Source: Haplomitrium mnioides
Lineage: Eukaryota > Marchantiophyta > Haplomitriopsida > Calobryales
Assembly (NCBI GenBank): GCA_049999725.1
Contig: JBNGIS010024437.1
Coordinates: forward strand, 1-64,000
Direction: 5' to 3'
DNA length: 64,000 nucleotides
Shown: piece after piece, positions 54,721-64,000 of the stretch
Layout of the letters: every line of letters begins with the position of its first letter
Numbering within the stretch: the stretch's first letter is position 1
Notes under the pieces: generated by a model
What the model was told of the DNA's origin: nothing
Databases searched by the model: none
Seen by the model: only the letters and a program-made list of their open reading frames with translations
Position numbers and translations under genes: made by a program

Positions 54721-54754
54721 AACAAGAACGTTGCCTATTAAAATAGGCAAGAAT

Positions 54755-55375
54755 TGTAACGATTACTAATTTTAATAAACAATAGCTAAAAATAAAGTAA
54801 TATATAGTGTCAACTATATCTAAAAAGCTATTACTAAGTTAGAGTTTCAAAAATGGGTTGCCATTATAGAGAGAATGGCATGTAGCAAGAGAAGAAAAAA
54901 TCAACGAGTTAAAATGAAAGAGGAAGTCTATATAGACTGCTTTAAAACATGATAAAGACATGTGATGAAAAGAGGATTAAAGCAAATATATGGCTCTACA
55001 GATAATAACATGTGGTAGAAAGAGAATTAAAGAGATAGAAGGCTCTAAAGATAAGAACATGTGGAAAAAGGAGAACTAAAGAGAGATGGAAGGCTATAAA
55101 GATAAGAACACATGGAAAAAGGAGACTAAAAGTAAAAGGTAGCCTAATCAGTGTGATAAAGAAAATGATAGTCTAATTAGAAGAGGATAGAAAAGGAACT
55201 AACGGAGCTCCTCCACCTATGTAAGCAAAATGTTTTCTACTTAGTACTGTATAAAGAAAAGAGAGTGTCTTGTTAGGCATCTCTTACCTTGTGGGTTTTT
55301 GAAGATCTTTGTGCACTTCTCTCATGCTAACTTGTATGTGTATTGTGAGTATGTAGTATTATATCATATTTCTAC
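54755..55375 (+). repeat. Candidate 3' LTR of G7
   Basis: Starts tgtaacgattactaatttt after the purine-rich aaaataggcaagaat. A TATA-like ctgtataaagaaa lies near 55248 and a terminal ...ttaca near 55383, where gypsy G8 begins. Contains three imperfect tandem copies of an about 55-base unit (ggctctaaagataagaacat and variants, 54990-55115). There is no second copy in the window to prove the ends. Confidence 0.55.
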
Positions 55376-57372
55376 ATCGCTTACAGATCTACTAAGCAAG
55401 AAGATAAAGTTTCAATGGACAAACAAAGAGAAAAAGACATTTCAGCAACTCAAAGATGCAGTCTCTTCTCATCCAACTCTACAACAATATGATCCAAAAA
55501 CATATTGTATAGTTGATTTTGATGCATCTAGCTCTGCTATTAGAGTGGTATTACAACATGAATTTGAGGATAAACTTCATCCAACTACCTTCATGTCACG
55601 TCGATTAAATGCATCAAAGAGAAACTATTCTCCAAGGTATGGAGAGGAGCTAGCTATGGTTTATGCTACCAAAGCTTATAGACACTATGTCTTGGGGAAA
55701 ATTGTACTTATGCCTAGTGATTACAAGCCCTTGCTGCAACCAATTCACTTGGAAAATATGGCAAGTTGTCATCATCAATAGGAAGATCAACTGCAATTAT
55801 TTGATGCCAAGTTGGACTATAAGCCATGAAGGCTTTACACTATTTCAGATGCTTTGTCATGATAACAAGATCATCGACCAAATACAATGAAGGTAGCAAA
55901 TGTTAGCATATTACATCTTGATGAAGTAACAAGTAAAGGTTTTTGACAAAAACTACAAGAAGATACCTTCTTTAATCTTGTTCAATCATGTCTTGCGGTC
56001 ATTGATAGTGAGCATCATACCTCTTTGATTTGAGATGGTATTCTCTATCGAGATAATCAAATATATGTTTCATAAGATTATGTGCTTTGAATGTCTTGTT
56101 TATAAGAAGTACATGACATTCGAATCTATGAGTATCTTGGAGTAGAGTATGGAATTGCTTCAACGCACTTAGTGGTGGCCAAATCTAGCTCGAGATATTT
56201 GTGTGTTTTTTTTGCTCTTGTGAAAATTGTCAACAAAACAAGGCTTCAAATCAAAATCTAGCTAGACTTCTTCAGCTACTACCGATTCCTATGGCCAATT
56301 GGGAACATGTAAGTTTGGATCTTGTTACTTCACTCCCATTGTGGGTTTACAACTTTGTGGTGTTTGTAGACAAAATCAACAAAGAGATTCATTTATCACT
56401 GATGGTGGATACAATGGATGCTCCGTAATTGGCCAAAATTTACTTTGATATAGTCTTCTACTATTATGGAATACCCAAGGTGTTAATATCTAATAGAGAT
56501 CCACAGTTCACTAGGAAGTTTTGGCAAGAGTTGTTCACACTTTCGATTGCCAAACTATCAATGTCTACGACTTTTCATCCTCAAATAGTTGGGCAAACTC
56601 AGCACACTAATCACATTGTAGAGGATATGCTTTGAGCATTTATCAACATTCATCACATATATTGGGATAATTTCTTACCGGCTGTAGAGTTTTCTTACAT
56701 GCACTCCAAACAAGAAATTACTAGATTTTTCCCTTTCTTTCTTAATTTAAGTTAACACCCTCTTTGTTCATGGTGGTTTGCTTTCTCTTTCCTCTTCCAA
56801 TGTTTCAAGTGTCTCCACATTTTTGTCCCATTTATCTTCTTCTTTGCAAGATGCCTGAAACCATCTTGTTATTGCTCAAAATTGGCAAAAAATAATATGC
56901 CGATAAACATCGTCATGATTTCTCTTATGTTTTAGGTGACCAAGTTATGCTTTCTACTTATGATCTTCTTTTTTCTTTAGATACTCAAGTCCGTAAGCTA
57001 TCTCTTGCTTGGATTGGTTTTTCTCAAATTCTCAAGTTATTTCTCCTCTTGCGTACAAACTTGATTTTCCACTCCATATGAAGATTCATCATATGTTCCA
57101 TGTCTCTAAGCTGAAGTCTTTTGTTTCTTCAAATTCCTCCTTCATCTATAAATTTTGATGATCATGAGATGCATTGCATTTTGGCAAACGAGTTCTCTAA
57201 CATGGGCTACATCACTAAGTTCAATATAAAGTCTTGTGGAAAGGCTATCCACTTCATGATGCTACATGAGAGCCATGTTCTAATCTTGAAAATGCTCAAA
57301 AGGCTATTTGATTGTTTGAAACTATTGGTCATGACAAGTACATCATTGATTAGAAAGCAAAGATTATGTAGT
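55376..57372 (+). mobile_element. Ty3/gypsy element G8, RNase H to start of 3' LTR
   Basis: Same family as G3. RNase H (KIKFQWTNKEKKTFQQLKDA, IVDFDASSSAIRVVLQHEF, NYSPRYGEELAMVYATKAY), zinc-binding domain near 56150-56250, integrase core, tail and chromodomain remnant. It stops just after the purine tract at attatgtagtaa (57372), that is, at the first bases of the LTR. Begins abruptly after the G7 LTR. Confidence 0.9.
56201..57350 (+). pseudogene. G8 integrase and tail
   Basis: SCENCQQNKASNQNLARLLQ, WEHVSLDLVTSLPLWVYNFV, FVDKINKEIHLSLM with the first Asp. The second motif reads SNRDPQFTRKFWQEL (Asn for the catalytic Asp) and the third IVGQTQHTNHIVEDML (Glu replaced). Tail MKIHHMFHVSKLK, then a shortened chromodomain (HEMHCILANE, FNIKSCGKAIHFM). 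Two of three catalytic acids are lost. Confidence 0.9.
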
Positions 57373-57850
57373 AAACAACTGCTACTTTGAACCTGAAACA
57401 AGCTACTCAAAAAAGAAAAAAAAACCATTTCTGGAAAAAAAAAATGCTATTTTCAAGCTCAAAAAACAAATACAATGAGGTTTTTTTTTAAAAGAAAAAA
57501 ACTGCATGAATTTTTGAACTTCATTTTTTGTCATTTTAACAAGCTTGATATAGCAAGAATCAATTTCATTATGCAAAGTTGAATGATACTCTTAGCTTTA
57601 ATGAAAATATTTGAAATCTCAAAATCGATGAAAAGTATAAGAATTATGGTATGTTTTCACAAAAAAACTTGCAATTTTCATTNNNNNNNNNNNNNNNNNN
57701 NNNNNNNNNNNNNNNNNNNNNNNNNNNNNNNNNNNNNNNNNNNNNNNNNNNNNNNNNNNNNNNNNNNNNNNNNNNNNNNNNNGATGAAAAGTATAAGAAT
57801 TATGGTATGTTTTCACAAAAAAAACTTGCAATTTTCATTGATTACATTTG
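57373..57850 (+). repeat. Inverted repeat, right arm, with gap
   Basis: Counterpart of 52080-52395 in the opposite orientation. Interrupted by 100 N at 57683-57782. Confidence 0.75.
57683..57782. other. Assembly gap (100 N)
   Basis: The 56 bases before the gap (57627-57682, starting gatgaaaagtataagaatta) reappear right after it (57783-57839) with one extra A in a homopolymer. This looks like an unmerged overlap, so the gap may be artificial. Confidence 0.9.
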
Positions 57851-58555
57851 AAAGCCAAAAAAGTTGAAACATATGCTAGATGTCATACCATTTCATATAG
57901 ATTTTTATTTTTAGGCATTTTGAGTATTTTTTCTTTTTGTGTCTTAGTATATAAGGCCGGCCATATACTCTCATCGAAAGGTTATCTTTCGATGTCTTCA
58001 TTTTGTTTATGAACCAAGGGGAGAGCTGAGGTATTGCAGCTCTTGGAGAAGCGTGGTATCTTTGTGAGCAAAGGCGCATTGGTTCTGATATCGGAAGATC
58101 AACACTTTGGAATTTCTTCAAGAAGGCATCACTCAAAGAAAAGTACATCAAAAGATCTTATATTTCTTTGTGGAGCGTCCATGGTATCTTGGATTGCAAG
58201 TGAGAAATTGGATCTGAAGTTTTGATAGCATCCGTGGCATCTTGGAGTGCTTAAGATTTGTGGAAGAAAGTGTACTGGCGATTGCTGGTCTGTGAAGAAA
58301 CTGAAGAAAAAACGGTTGCAGAATCGGTTGCAGAATTTCCGGTGTGTCATGTTGCTGCAATAGACCTCAAGATATCTTTGGGGCAAAAATCTAGTTGTTG
58401 GAAGGTGTGGCTTGAGCATAGAAGAAATCATGAGTGATCTTGCATTTAAGAAACTTTTACAAATTTCTTCTACAAATTGTTGTGTTGTTTGTTTGCTAGT
58501 TTGTGATTTTTGTGCAAGAAAATTCTTCAACATTCAACAACTTGGTTTCTTGTTC
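57851..58555 (+). other. Unassigned sequence with a candidate promoter
   Basis: tatataa at 57948-57954 is followed by a GC-richer transcribed-looking stretch (58000-58400), as at the start of a retroelement leader or LTR. No coding domain. It may belong to the second retroelement family whose gag lies at 62 kb. Confidence 0.35.
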
Positions 58556-58955
58556 NNNNNNNNNNNNNNNNNNNNNNNNNNNNNNNNNNNNNNNNNNNNN
58601 NNNNNNNNNNNNNNNNNNNNNNNNNNNNNNNNNNNNNNNNNNNNNNNNNNNNNNNNNNNNNNNNNNNNNNNNNNNNNNNNNNNNNNNNNNNNNNNNNNNN
58701 NNNNNNNNNNNNNNNNNNNNNNNNNNNNNNNNNNNNNNNNNNNNNNNNNNNNNNNNNNNNNNNNNNNNNNNNNNNNNNNNNNNNNNNNNNNNNNNNNNNN
58801 NNNNNNNNNNNNNNNNNNNNNNNNNNNNNNNNNNNNNNNNNNNNNNNNNNNNNNNNNNNNNNNNNNNNNNNNNNNNNNNNNNNNNNNNNNNNNNNNNNNN
58901 NNNNNNNNNNNNNNNNNNNNNNNNNNNNNNNNNNNNNNNNNNNNNNNNNNNNNNN
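58556..58955. other. Assembly gap (400 N)
   Basis: Run of N. Unlike the two smaller gaps I see no duplicated sequence at its edges. Confidence 0.95.
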
Positions 58956-61679
58956 AATCTACTGAAGAAGAAATCGCTAAAGGATTTCTAGGGTTTCAAG
59001 AAATTGAAGAGAACAGCGAGCTGTTATGTGGAAGGAAATTTGAGCTCTAGGGAAGAACATTTGAGGCAGAAATCGAGGATGTTTGTGTTGTTCCTTGATC
59101 GAAGACGAATTGCAGGTGGAAGATACACTGTTCGCTAAAGAATCAAAGTAGAACTTGAAGAGGTCTGCTAGTCGATTCGAGTTTGCTGCTTCAAAAATCG
59201 CAGTAGATATCAAAGGAACCCTGTTCATTGGTGAAGAAGATTCTTTGAGGAGGGTTTTCTTCCTTTGCTGAGTAGACTTGTCTTCAAACATGCCGTTGAG
59301 TAGCAAATTTGACTTTGCCTGAATTTTGCCAAATAGTTGTTGCATAATTGAATCATCAAGGGATTCATAGAGATTTCATTTGAGGATTTGGGAAGCAATC
59401 CCGTTGTTCAGAAATTGGCAGAAAACGTTAGGATTTTGTCAAGAAGCAAATTGTGAAGTTGTGAATTGCAACAATATGGTTCAAGGTTGTTTATTGAAAT
59501 TATGGGGTTGAGCTCCAAGTTTTGAGAAAAGTTTTTGTCGAGCAAAATGTCACCTATTTTGTTGCTGCATAAGAGAACTGCAGAGCAAAATTGCACAGGC
59601 CTCATTAATAGAAACCGAGCAATATGGTCTTGATTTCTGGTGTGCAGCAAAGGTAGCATCGAATAAGCAACTTTTGGGATTTTTCCAACTTTCCTTGTTG
59701 GAGGTCTTGCTTGAGGAGAAATTTGTTGAGCTCTAGAAATGCATTGACCTTCTAGGAAATTTGTCAAAGAGCCTCACACATCCAATCATCAAGCACATGA
59801 GGCTCTGATTTCTGCATATAGGGCTGACTTTGTCAAATGGCCTCTTAGGGATTTCTCTTATTGAGTAGTTGCTACAAAAATTTGCGGAAACATTGGATTT
59901 TATTTCAAGGAGGATTCTATAAAATTTTCATCAATTCACCTTGCTGCAGAATTAGATTTTTGTCAAAGAAGGATCTGCTGCTGAATTTTAACTAAGCAAA
60001 CCTTGTAGGGCACATCCCTGAGTCTGTATTAGATTTTTGCATTTTCAGCAAACAAGAGAGCCAATTTGGTCAAGGGCTCTGCTTTTCTTTTGTGTTGAAA
60101 GGGGATGTAAAGGTTGGCATTCAAGCAGACATTAGGATACATCGAAGGAAGGTAGCCTCATTTTTCTGTATGCAGCATCCAACATTTCAAAATTTTGATT
60201 TATGCAGAAATTTAGTTGAAGGTCTGTAGAAATCCAACTACAAGGGTTTTTTTTTGCAGAAGCAATGCATTTGTAGGGCAGACCATTCATCTATTCATTT
60301 GCAGAGGCAGATAATTCAAGAAGAGCATGCTGTGGTGTTTCGTGAGAGACAAGATTTAGGTGGAGGCACTTTGGGTGTAGAGGTCTGCTGTGTATCTGAG
60401 ATTGAAAATAGCTCACATTCTGGAACAGAAATGGACCCAGGGGAAAATTGTCCTAACATATTTGTGACCTTGCAGATATTTTGCAAGCAGCCTTGTTGCT
60501 TGCATTTGGAGGCAAATCTAGTCTCTGATCTCTTCGTCAAAGGCAGTCATGCATGGGGATTTTTGTTCATAAAATCATTCCAAAAAACTATTTTGCCAAG
60601 TATATGAGGCTTTAATTTGTGCTGATTTCTTAGATTTTGTTGAGAAGATCTTTGCGAGTAGAGGTTGAGGAAGAGGACCTCGATCTTTGGTTTTGTTGTA
60701 GAGTATTTGGTGGAGGAATTTGCCAGAAGGGGCTCTGCATTCCTGATTCATGCTACAAAAGATGAGCAAGGTGGATCACTCTATTTTGCAAATGGAGACC
60801 TGCATAGGAATTTGTTCCTGAGTAGTAGAGCTTCATAGACAAGCAATGAAGTGAGGTTCTATTTTGGAGTAACTAGGAGAACTTCATCAATCAGAGTGGA
60901 GCTACTAGCATTTGGTTGAGGGAGAATTTTTGTGGGCTACATCTTTCTTGTCTCTCTGTTCTTCATCAAGTAGGTAGAAGAGGGCATACATCATTGTTTT
61001 TAATAGAGCATTTCTTTCGATTGTTGCTGCATAGAGCTCACTAGAAGAAGCATGTTTCCAGCATGGAAAGTTGGAATTTTAGGAGAAAAGCTACATGAAA
61101 CAAGTTGATATGCAAGAAAGAAGAGTACCCTTATAGATTTCTATTTTGTAGCAAAGGAATTCTTGCTGGCGTTAATCGTCTGGCATAAATTTGGTTAAAC
61201 AACCAAGAAGAGGAAGAGGTGAAGCCTAAAACCTTTTGGAAAAAAAATAGGCATTTCCAAGAAAAAACTTGAACTAAGAAGGCCCAAGGAGACTGATGGA
61301 GACAAGGTTGAGTTTCCAGTTGGGTAGGTGTACCTTATATGTATTATTGGATCAGCAAGACTTTGTGAAGGGGAGAAAAACACCAAGCTACATGTATTTG
61401 GGATAACCTTATGAGCTCTGGATCATTGTTCACAGAGAATGCTTGAAGACTGGTGCGATGGTGGTTGGAGCTGTTTTTATAATGCTATGTTGAGAAGAAG
61501 CCATAACAGAGTATTGTCAAAGGAATTTTTTATTTTTTTTTGGCTAACAAGACAACCTTGGATTGAGCCAAAATGGCACATGCTTTGTTTGCAGGTGAAA
61601 GGTTCAAAATCACATGCCTTTATTGGAGTGCAAGGTAATTGAACACTAATCGAATCAAAAATAGAATTTTTAGAAAAAC
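58956..61679 (+). other. Unassigned leader-like region
   Basis: GC-richer than the rest of the window, without a domain in any frame and with many short overlapping frames on both strands. Phrases such as gatttttgca, gcagaaatttt and tttgtcaaag recur loosely, suggesting old internal duplication. Weak resemblance to 25.9-28.7 kb in inverse orientation supports it being LTR or leader of the second retroelement family. Confidence 0.4.
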
Positions 61680-62090
61680 AAAATAAAATAAAATATTCTG
61701 AATTAAGAGCGGCTGAACCAGACCTTCCGCTGAGCGATGCAAGGGTGGTAGGAGTTCACCACCACGCTCCCAGAGCGTAGGCTATCTAGAAGCCCAGACT
61801 TTTGCTGGAATGAAGCAAGAAAGTCCAAAAACTTGTTTGCATGAAACCGAAGATTGGTCTGCAGTGCTCAAGAGAAGAGCGACAAAATTCTGCTTTGATT
61901 TGTGAATTTTGCTCCTAGGTTGAGAAGAAGACCAATCAACTAGGATTGGAAAGCAAAGTGTATACTGTCCGGAGGAGAAGGAAGGGTCACTAGTGCTAAT
62001 TTGCACATTTCAGCCGACTTGTAGGCAAGTGGTTGAGTGGCAATAGCACATTATGTTAGATGTGAGTGAGTCAATTGAGCGGATATCAAC
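61680..62090 (+). other. Leader of the second retroelement family, plus copy
   Basis: Inverted match to 25400-25870: ggaaggtctggttcagccgc, gcgtggtggtgaactcctac and ttggtcttcttctcaacctag on the complement. Lies directly before gag. Confidence 0.65.
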
Positions 62091-63872
62091 ATGGAGCGAG
62101 GGAGTAGAAGATTGCACTACATTGTCACTCGTAGTGGCATCCAATTTCAAATTGAAGTAGGAGTGCCTCATCAGTTGGTAAGTGACCATACATCGGATGA
62201 AGAGCAAGAAACTCTTGCTAGCACTCAGGTACATTCCCCATTATCTTGGGATATGGATGAGATGTGTGGGGCCACAAAAAGGCCAAGGAGATTTTCTAAT
62301 ACAGTACACACCATTGATATGAATGATTTCATCCAAGAGTTTGACACTTGGTGTGATTTGCACATTGCAAAACTTTGCTCTCCTTACGTAAACCTTTCAT
62401 GGCATGGAAAGGTTTGTTTCAACATTTGGAAGAGCTGCCCATAGATGATTACCATGAATTTTAGCATGCTTATTTGACTGAGATTGAGGAGTGGAGACAG
62501 AATTGGTCACCCAACTATGTCTCCATTACCTATAGTGGAAGGGCTAGTGCCCATTACCTTGCAATCCATACAACATCCTCTAGTAGCACTAGTCACAGTA
62601 TTGGTGCTTTAAAGGTAGAAGAAGTTTTCAGTACACCTATTTTAGTCACTGCAGTAGAGAGTAGAAGGGTTCCGTTGTTTAACCTTGTGGTTGAGTTTTT
62701 TGAGATTCTGAAGAAGAGTTACCATGGCATGAGGATGGATAAGTTGAAGAGTCTTCAAGAGTTCCACCACAAGACTGGATAGAGCTTGAGGGAAGCTTAC
62801 ACCAAGATGAGAAGGCTCAAGGAATGATAGAGGCTCAAGCTGTCCAGTTTTGGTATTCTATCCTTGATAGGGATTTGAGGAGGAGAGTGAGAGATGCCAC
62901 CCTTCTTAGAGATTTTGATCCCATCCTAGCCATTGTGTCTACATTAAGCGTATTGAGCTCTACCTAGTGAAAGAGAGAGCAGTCACTGCAGGTTTTCAGA
63001 AGGAGCCACCAAAGTCTTCATCTCCAACAACATCTACATCACAACCTACACCACAAAAGGGCCAAAAGCCTAGAGGATAGTCAGGTTTATCATCTTATAT
63101 AGGTCAACAGTCAGGTTGTTGGACCTAGAGTGGAAAACATTTCCAGAAGCTGTGTCAAGAGGCAAAGAAGCCACGAGTAGTGCATTCTAGAGATGCAAGT
63201 GCAATTGGTCAGCAACAATGTGACCATTGTGGGGTCATGGGTCATACTAGAGACAAATGTTCTTTGCTTCACCTGGAGCTGCAACGAGGAGGAGCTCACA
63301 CAAATGAGCAAAGCAGAGGAAGGCAAGGTAGTTGTGGTAGACAGGCATCACCATCTATGAGAGATGAGGTGGGTGCTCCAACAGCTATTGTGGATCTTAA
63401 GGATGCTAGGATTGCACAGTTGGAGCAGCAGTTATCTGCCATGACTACAACACACACGAGTCCCAACTTTCAAGGTAAAACCTCCATTTCATATGCAAAT
63501 GATGGAGATTTAGCTAGTATGGGATTTATGTGTTTGATAGCCTATGTTGATGCGTTTGTGGTGGTGACCAGAGGACCAGGCAAGGCTATTGAGCCTAGGG
63601 GAGCCGCAATGGAGTCGGATCCTCAAAGGGGGGATGCTCATCGACAAGTTAGGCTTCCACATTCATTTGAGTTGATAGATTTGGTGAGGACTACTTCCAT
63701 GCATCCGACTCAGGCTTCTAGGGATTTGGAGAGATCAGCCAAAGTGGAGGGGAGTGCATCTTCAGCTATAGAGATAGCTAAGTTAGTGGTACAGAAACTA
63801 ATGTTCTCAACTGTGGATGTGTTGACAAGAGGAGTCACACATATTGAAGTGTTCAATTTGACAACCATATAA
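62091..63872 (+). pseudogene. Second retroelement family: gag, plus copy
   Basis: ATG at 62091 opens MERGSRRLHYIVTRSGIQFQ and 117 codons follow (DMNDFIQEFDTWCDLHIAKL). After stops, MRMDKLKSLQEFHHKTG, SLREAYTKMRRL, AQAVQFWYSILDRDLRRRV and RDATLLRDFDPILAIV form a retrotransposon-gag domain (62.7-62.95 kb). The 230-codon frame 63180-63872 holds the zinc knuckle CDHCGVMGHTRDKC (63219-63260, intact CX2CX4HX4C), a short coiled region (LKDARIAQLEQQLSAM) and KAIEPRGAAMESDPQRGDAH. No pol follows before the window ends. Clade unknown. Confidence 0.8.
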
Positions 63873-64000
63873 TGTTGAAAGTGCATCACCAAACAAAATA
63901 TATATAAACAAAACATGACATGTGTTGTTAAACATTTTGAAAACTAACAATGATTGCAAAAATTTGTAAAATTTATAAAAACATTCAAATTTTATCAATT
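63873..64000. other. AT-rich end of window
   Basis: Directly after the gag fragment; no features seen. Confidence 0.4.

Larger units (their letters stand above)
52396..54750 (+). mobile_element. Ty3/gypsy element G7, second chromovirus lineage
   Basis: RT, RNase H, integrase and chromodomain in order, followed by a candidate 3' LTR. Sequence is clearly less similar to G1-G6 than they are to each other. RT starts mid-domain (VMPFGLTSFPTIFMDLINH), so gag, protease and the first part of RT are gone. Confidence 0.85.

Noticed and set aside
54755-55375. Host promoter or gene between G7 and G8
   Set aside because: The position after a purine tract and the TG start fit a 3' LTR better, though the ends remain unproven.
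58412-59050. Long plus-strand open frames running through the N gap (162-212 codons)
   Set aside because: Most of their length is N; the real sequence on either side shows no domain.

Overview
The window looks like a repeat-dense stretch of nuclear DNA from a land plant with a large genome. It is AT-rich and I see no intact host gene, rRNA, tRNA or CRISPR array. Almost everything recognisable is decayed transposable-element sequence: Ty1/copia and Ty3/gypsy (chromodomain-bearing) LTR retrotransposons, with primer-binding sites of the tRNA-iMet type usual in plants, plus tandem repeats and three assembly gaps. A gymnosperm or fern would fit, but the sequence does not settle the species.

Layout. 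0-9 kb: an 81-bp tandem repeat; copy A (minus strand) of a transposase-like family that I associate with DUF7869; and a truncated copia element (4.87-8.7 kb) lodged inside copy A, separating its N-terminal coding part (8.7-8.95 kb) from the rest (1.85-4.86 kb). 9-15 kb: a 49-bp minisatellite interrupted by a truncated gypsy element (9.43-12.06 kb), then a gypsy RNase H fragment and a 97-bp tandem array. 15.1-20.4 kb: an end-to-end chromovirus with two LTRs and a 5-bp target duplication, carrying a nested solo LTR with its own 5-bp duplication. 20.4-30.7 kb: gypsy fragments, and the gag and leader of a second retroelement family in inverted orientation to the copy at 61.7-63.9 kb. 30.9-37.2 kb: DUF7869-like copy B (minus) plus a partial tandem copy B'. 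37.2-43.1 kb: a 24-bp minisatellite, two gypsy LTRs and a gypsy gag-pol. 43.1-47.8 kb: a second copia element, fused to that gypsy at a chimeric junction. 47.8-52.0 kb: DUF7869-like copy C (plus). 52.1-57.9 kb: two further gypsy pol remnants flanked by an inverted repeat. 57.9-64 kb: a long unassigned leader with two gaps, then the second-family gag.

None of the mobile genes is intact; stops, frameshifts and lost catalytic residues are noted per entry. The most interesting signal is the DUF7869-like family. It is present in three copies plus one partial copy, with conserved acidic and histidine motifs, a conserved C-terminus and 3' untranslated tail, and an association with minisatellites built on a palindromic TGCGCGCA-type core. 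No terminal repeats or target duplications could be seen for it, so whether it is a DNA transposon is an inference.
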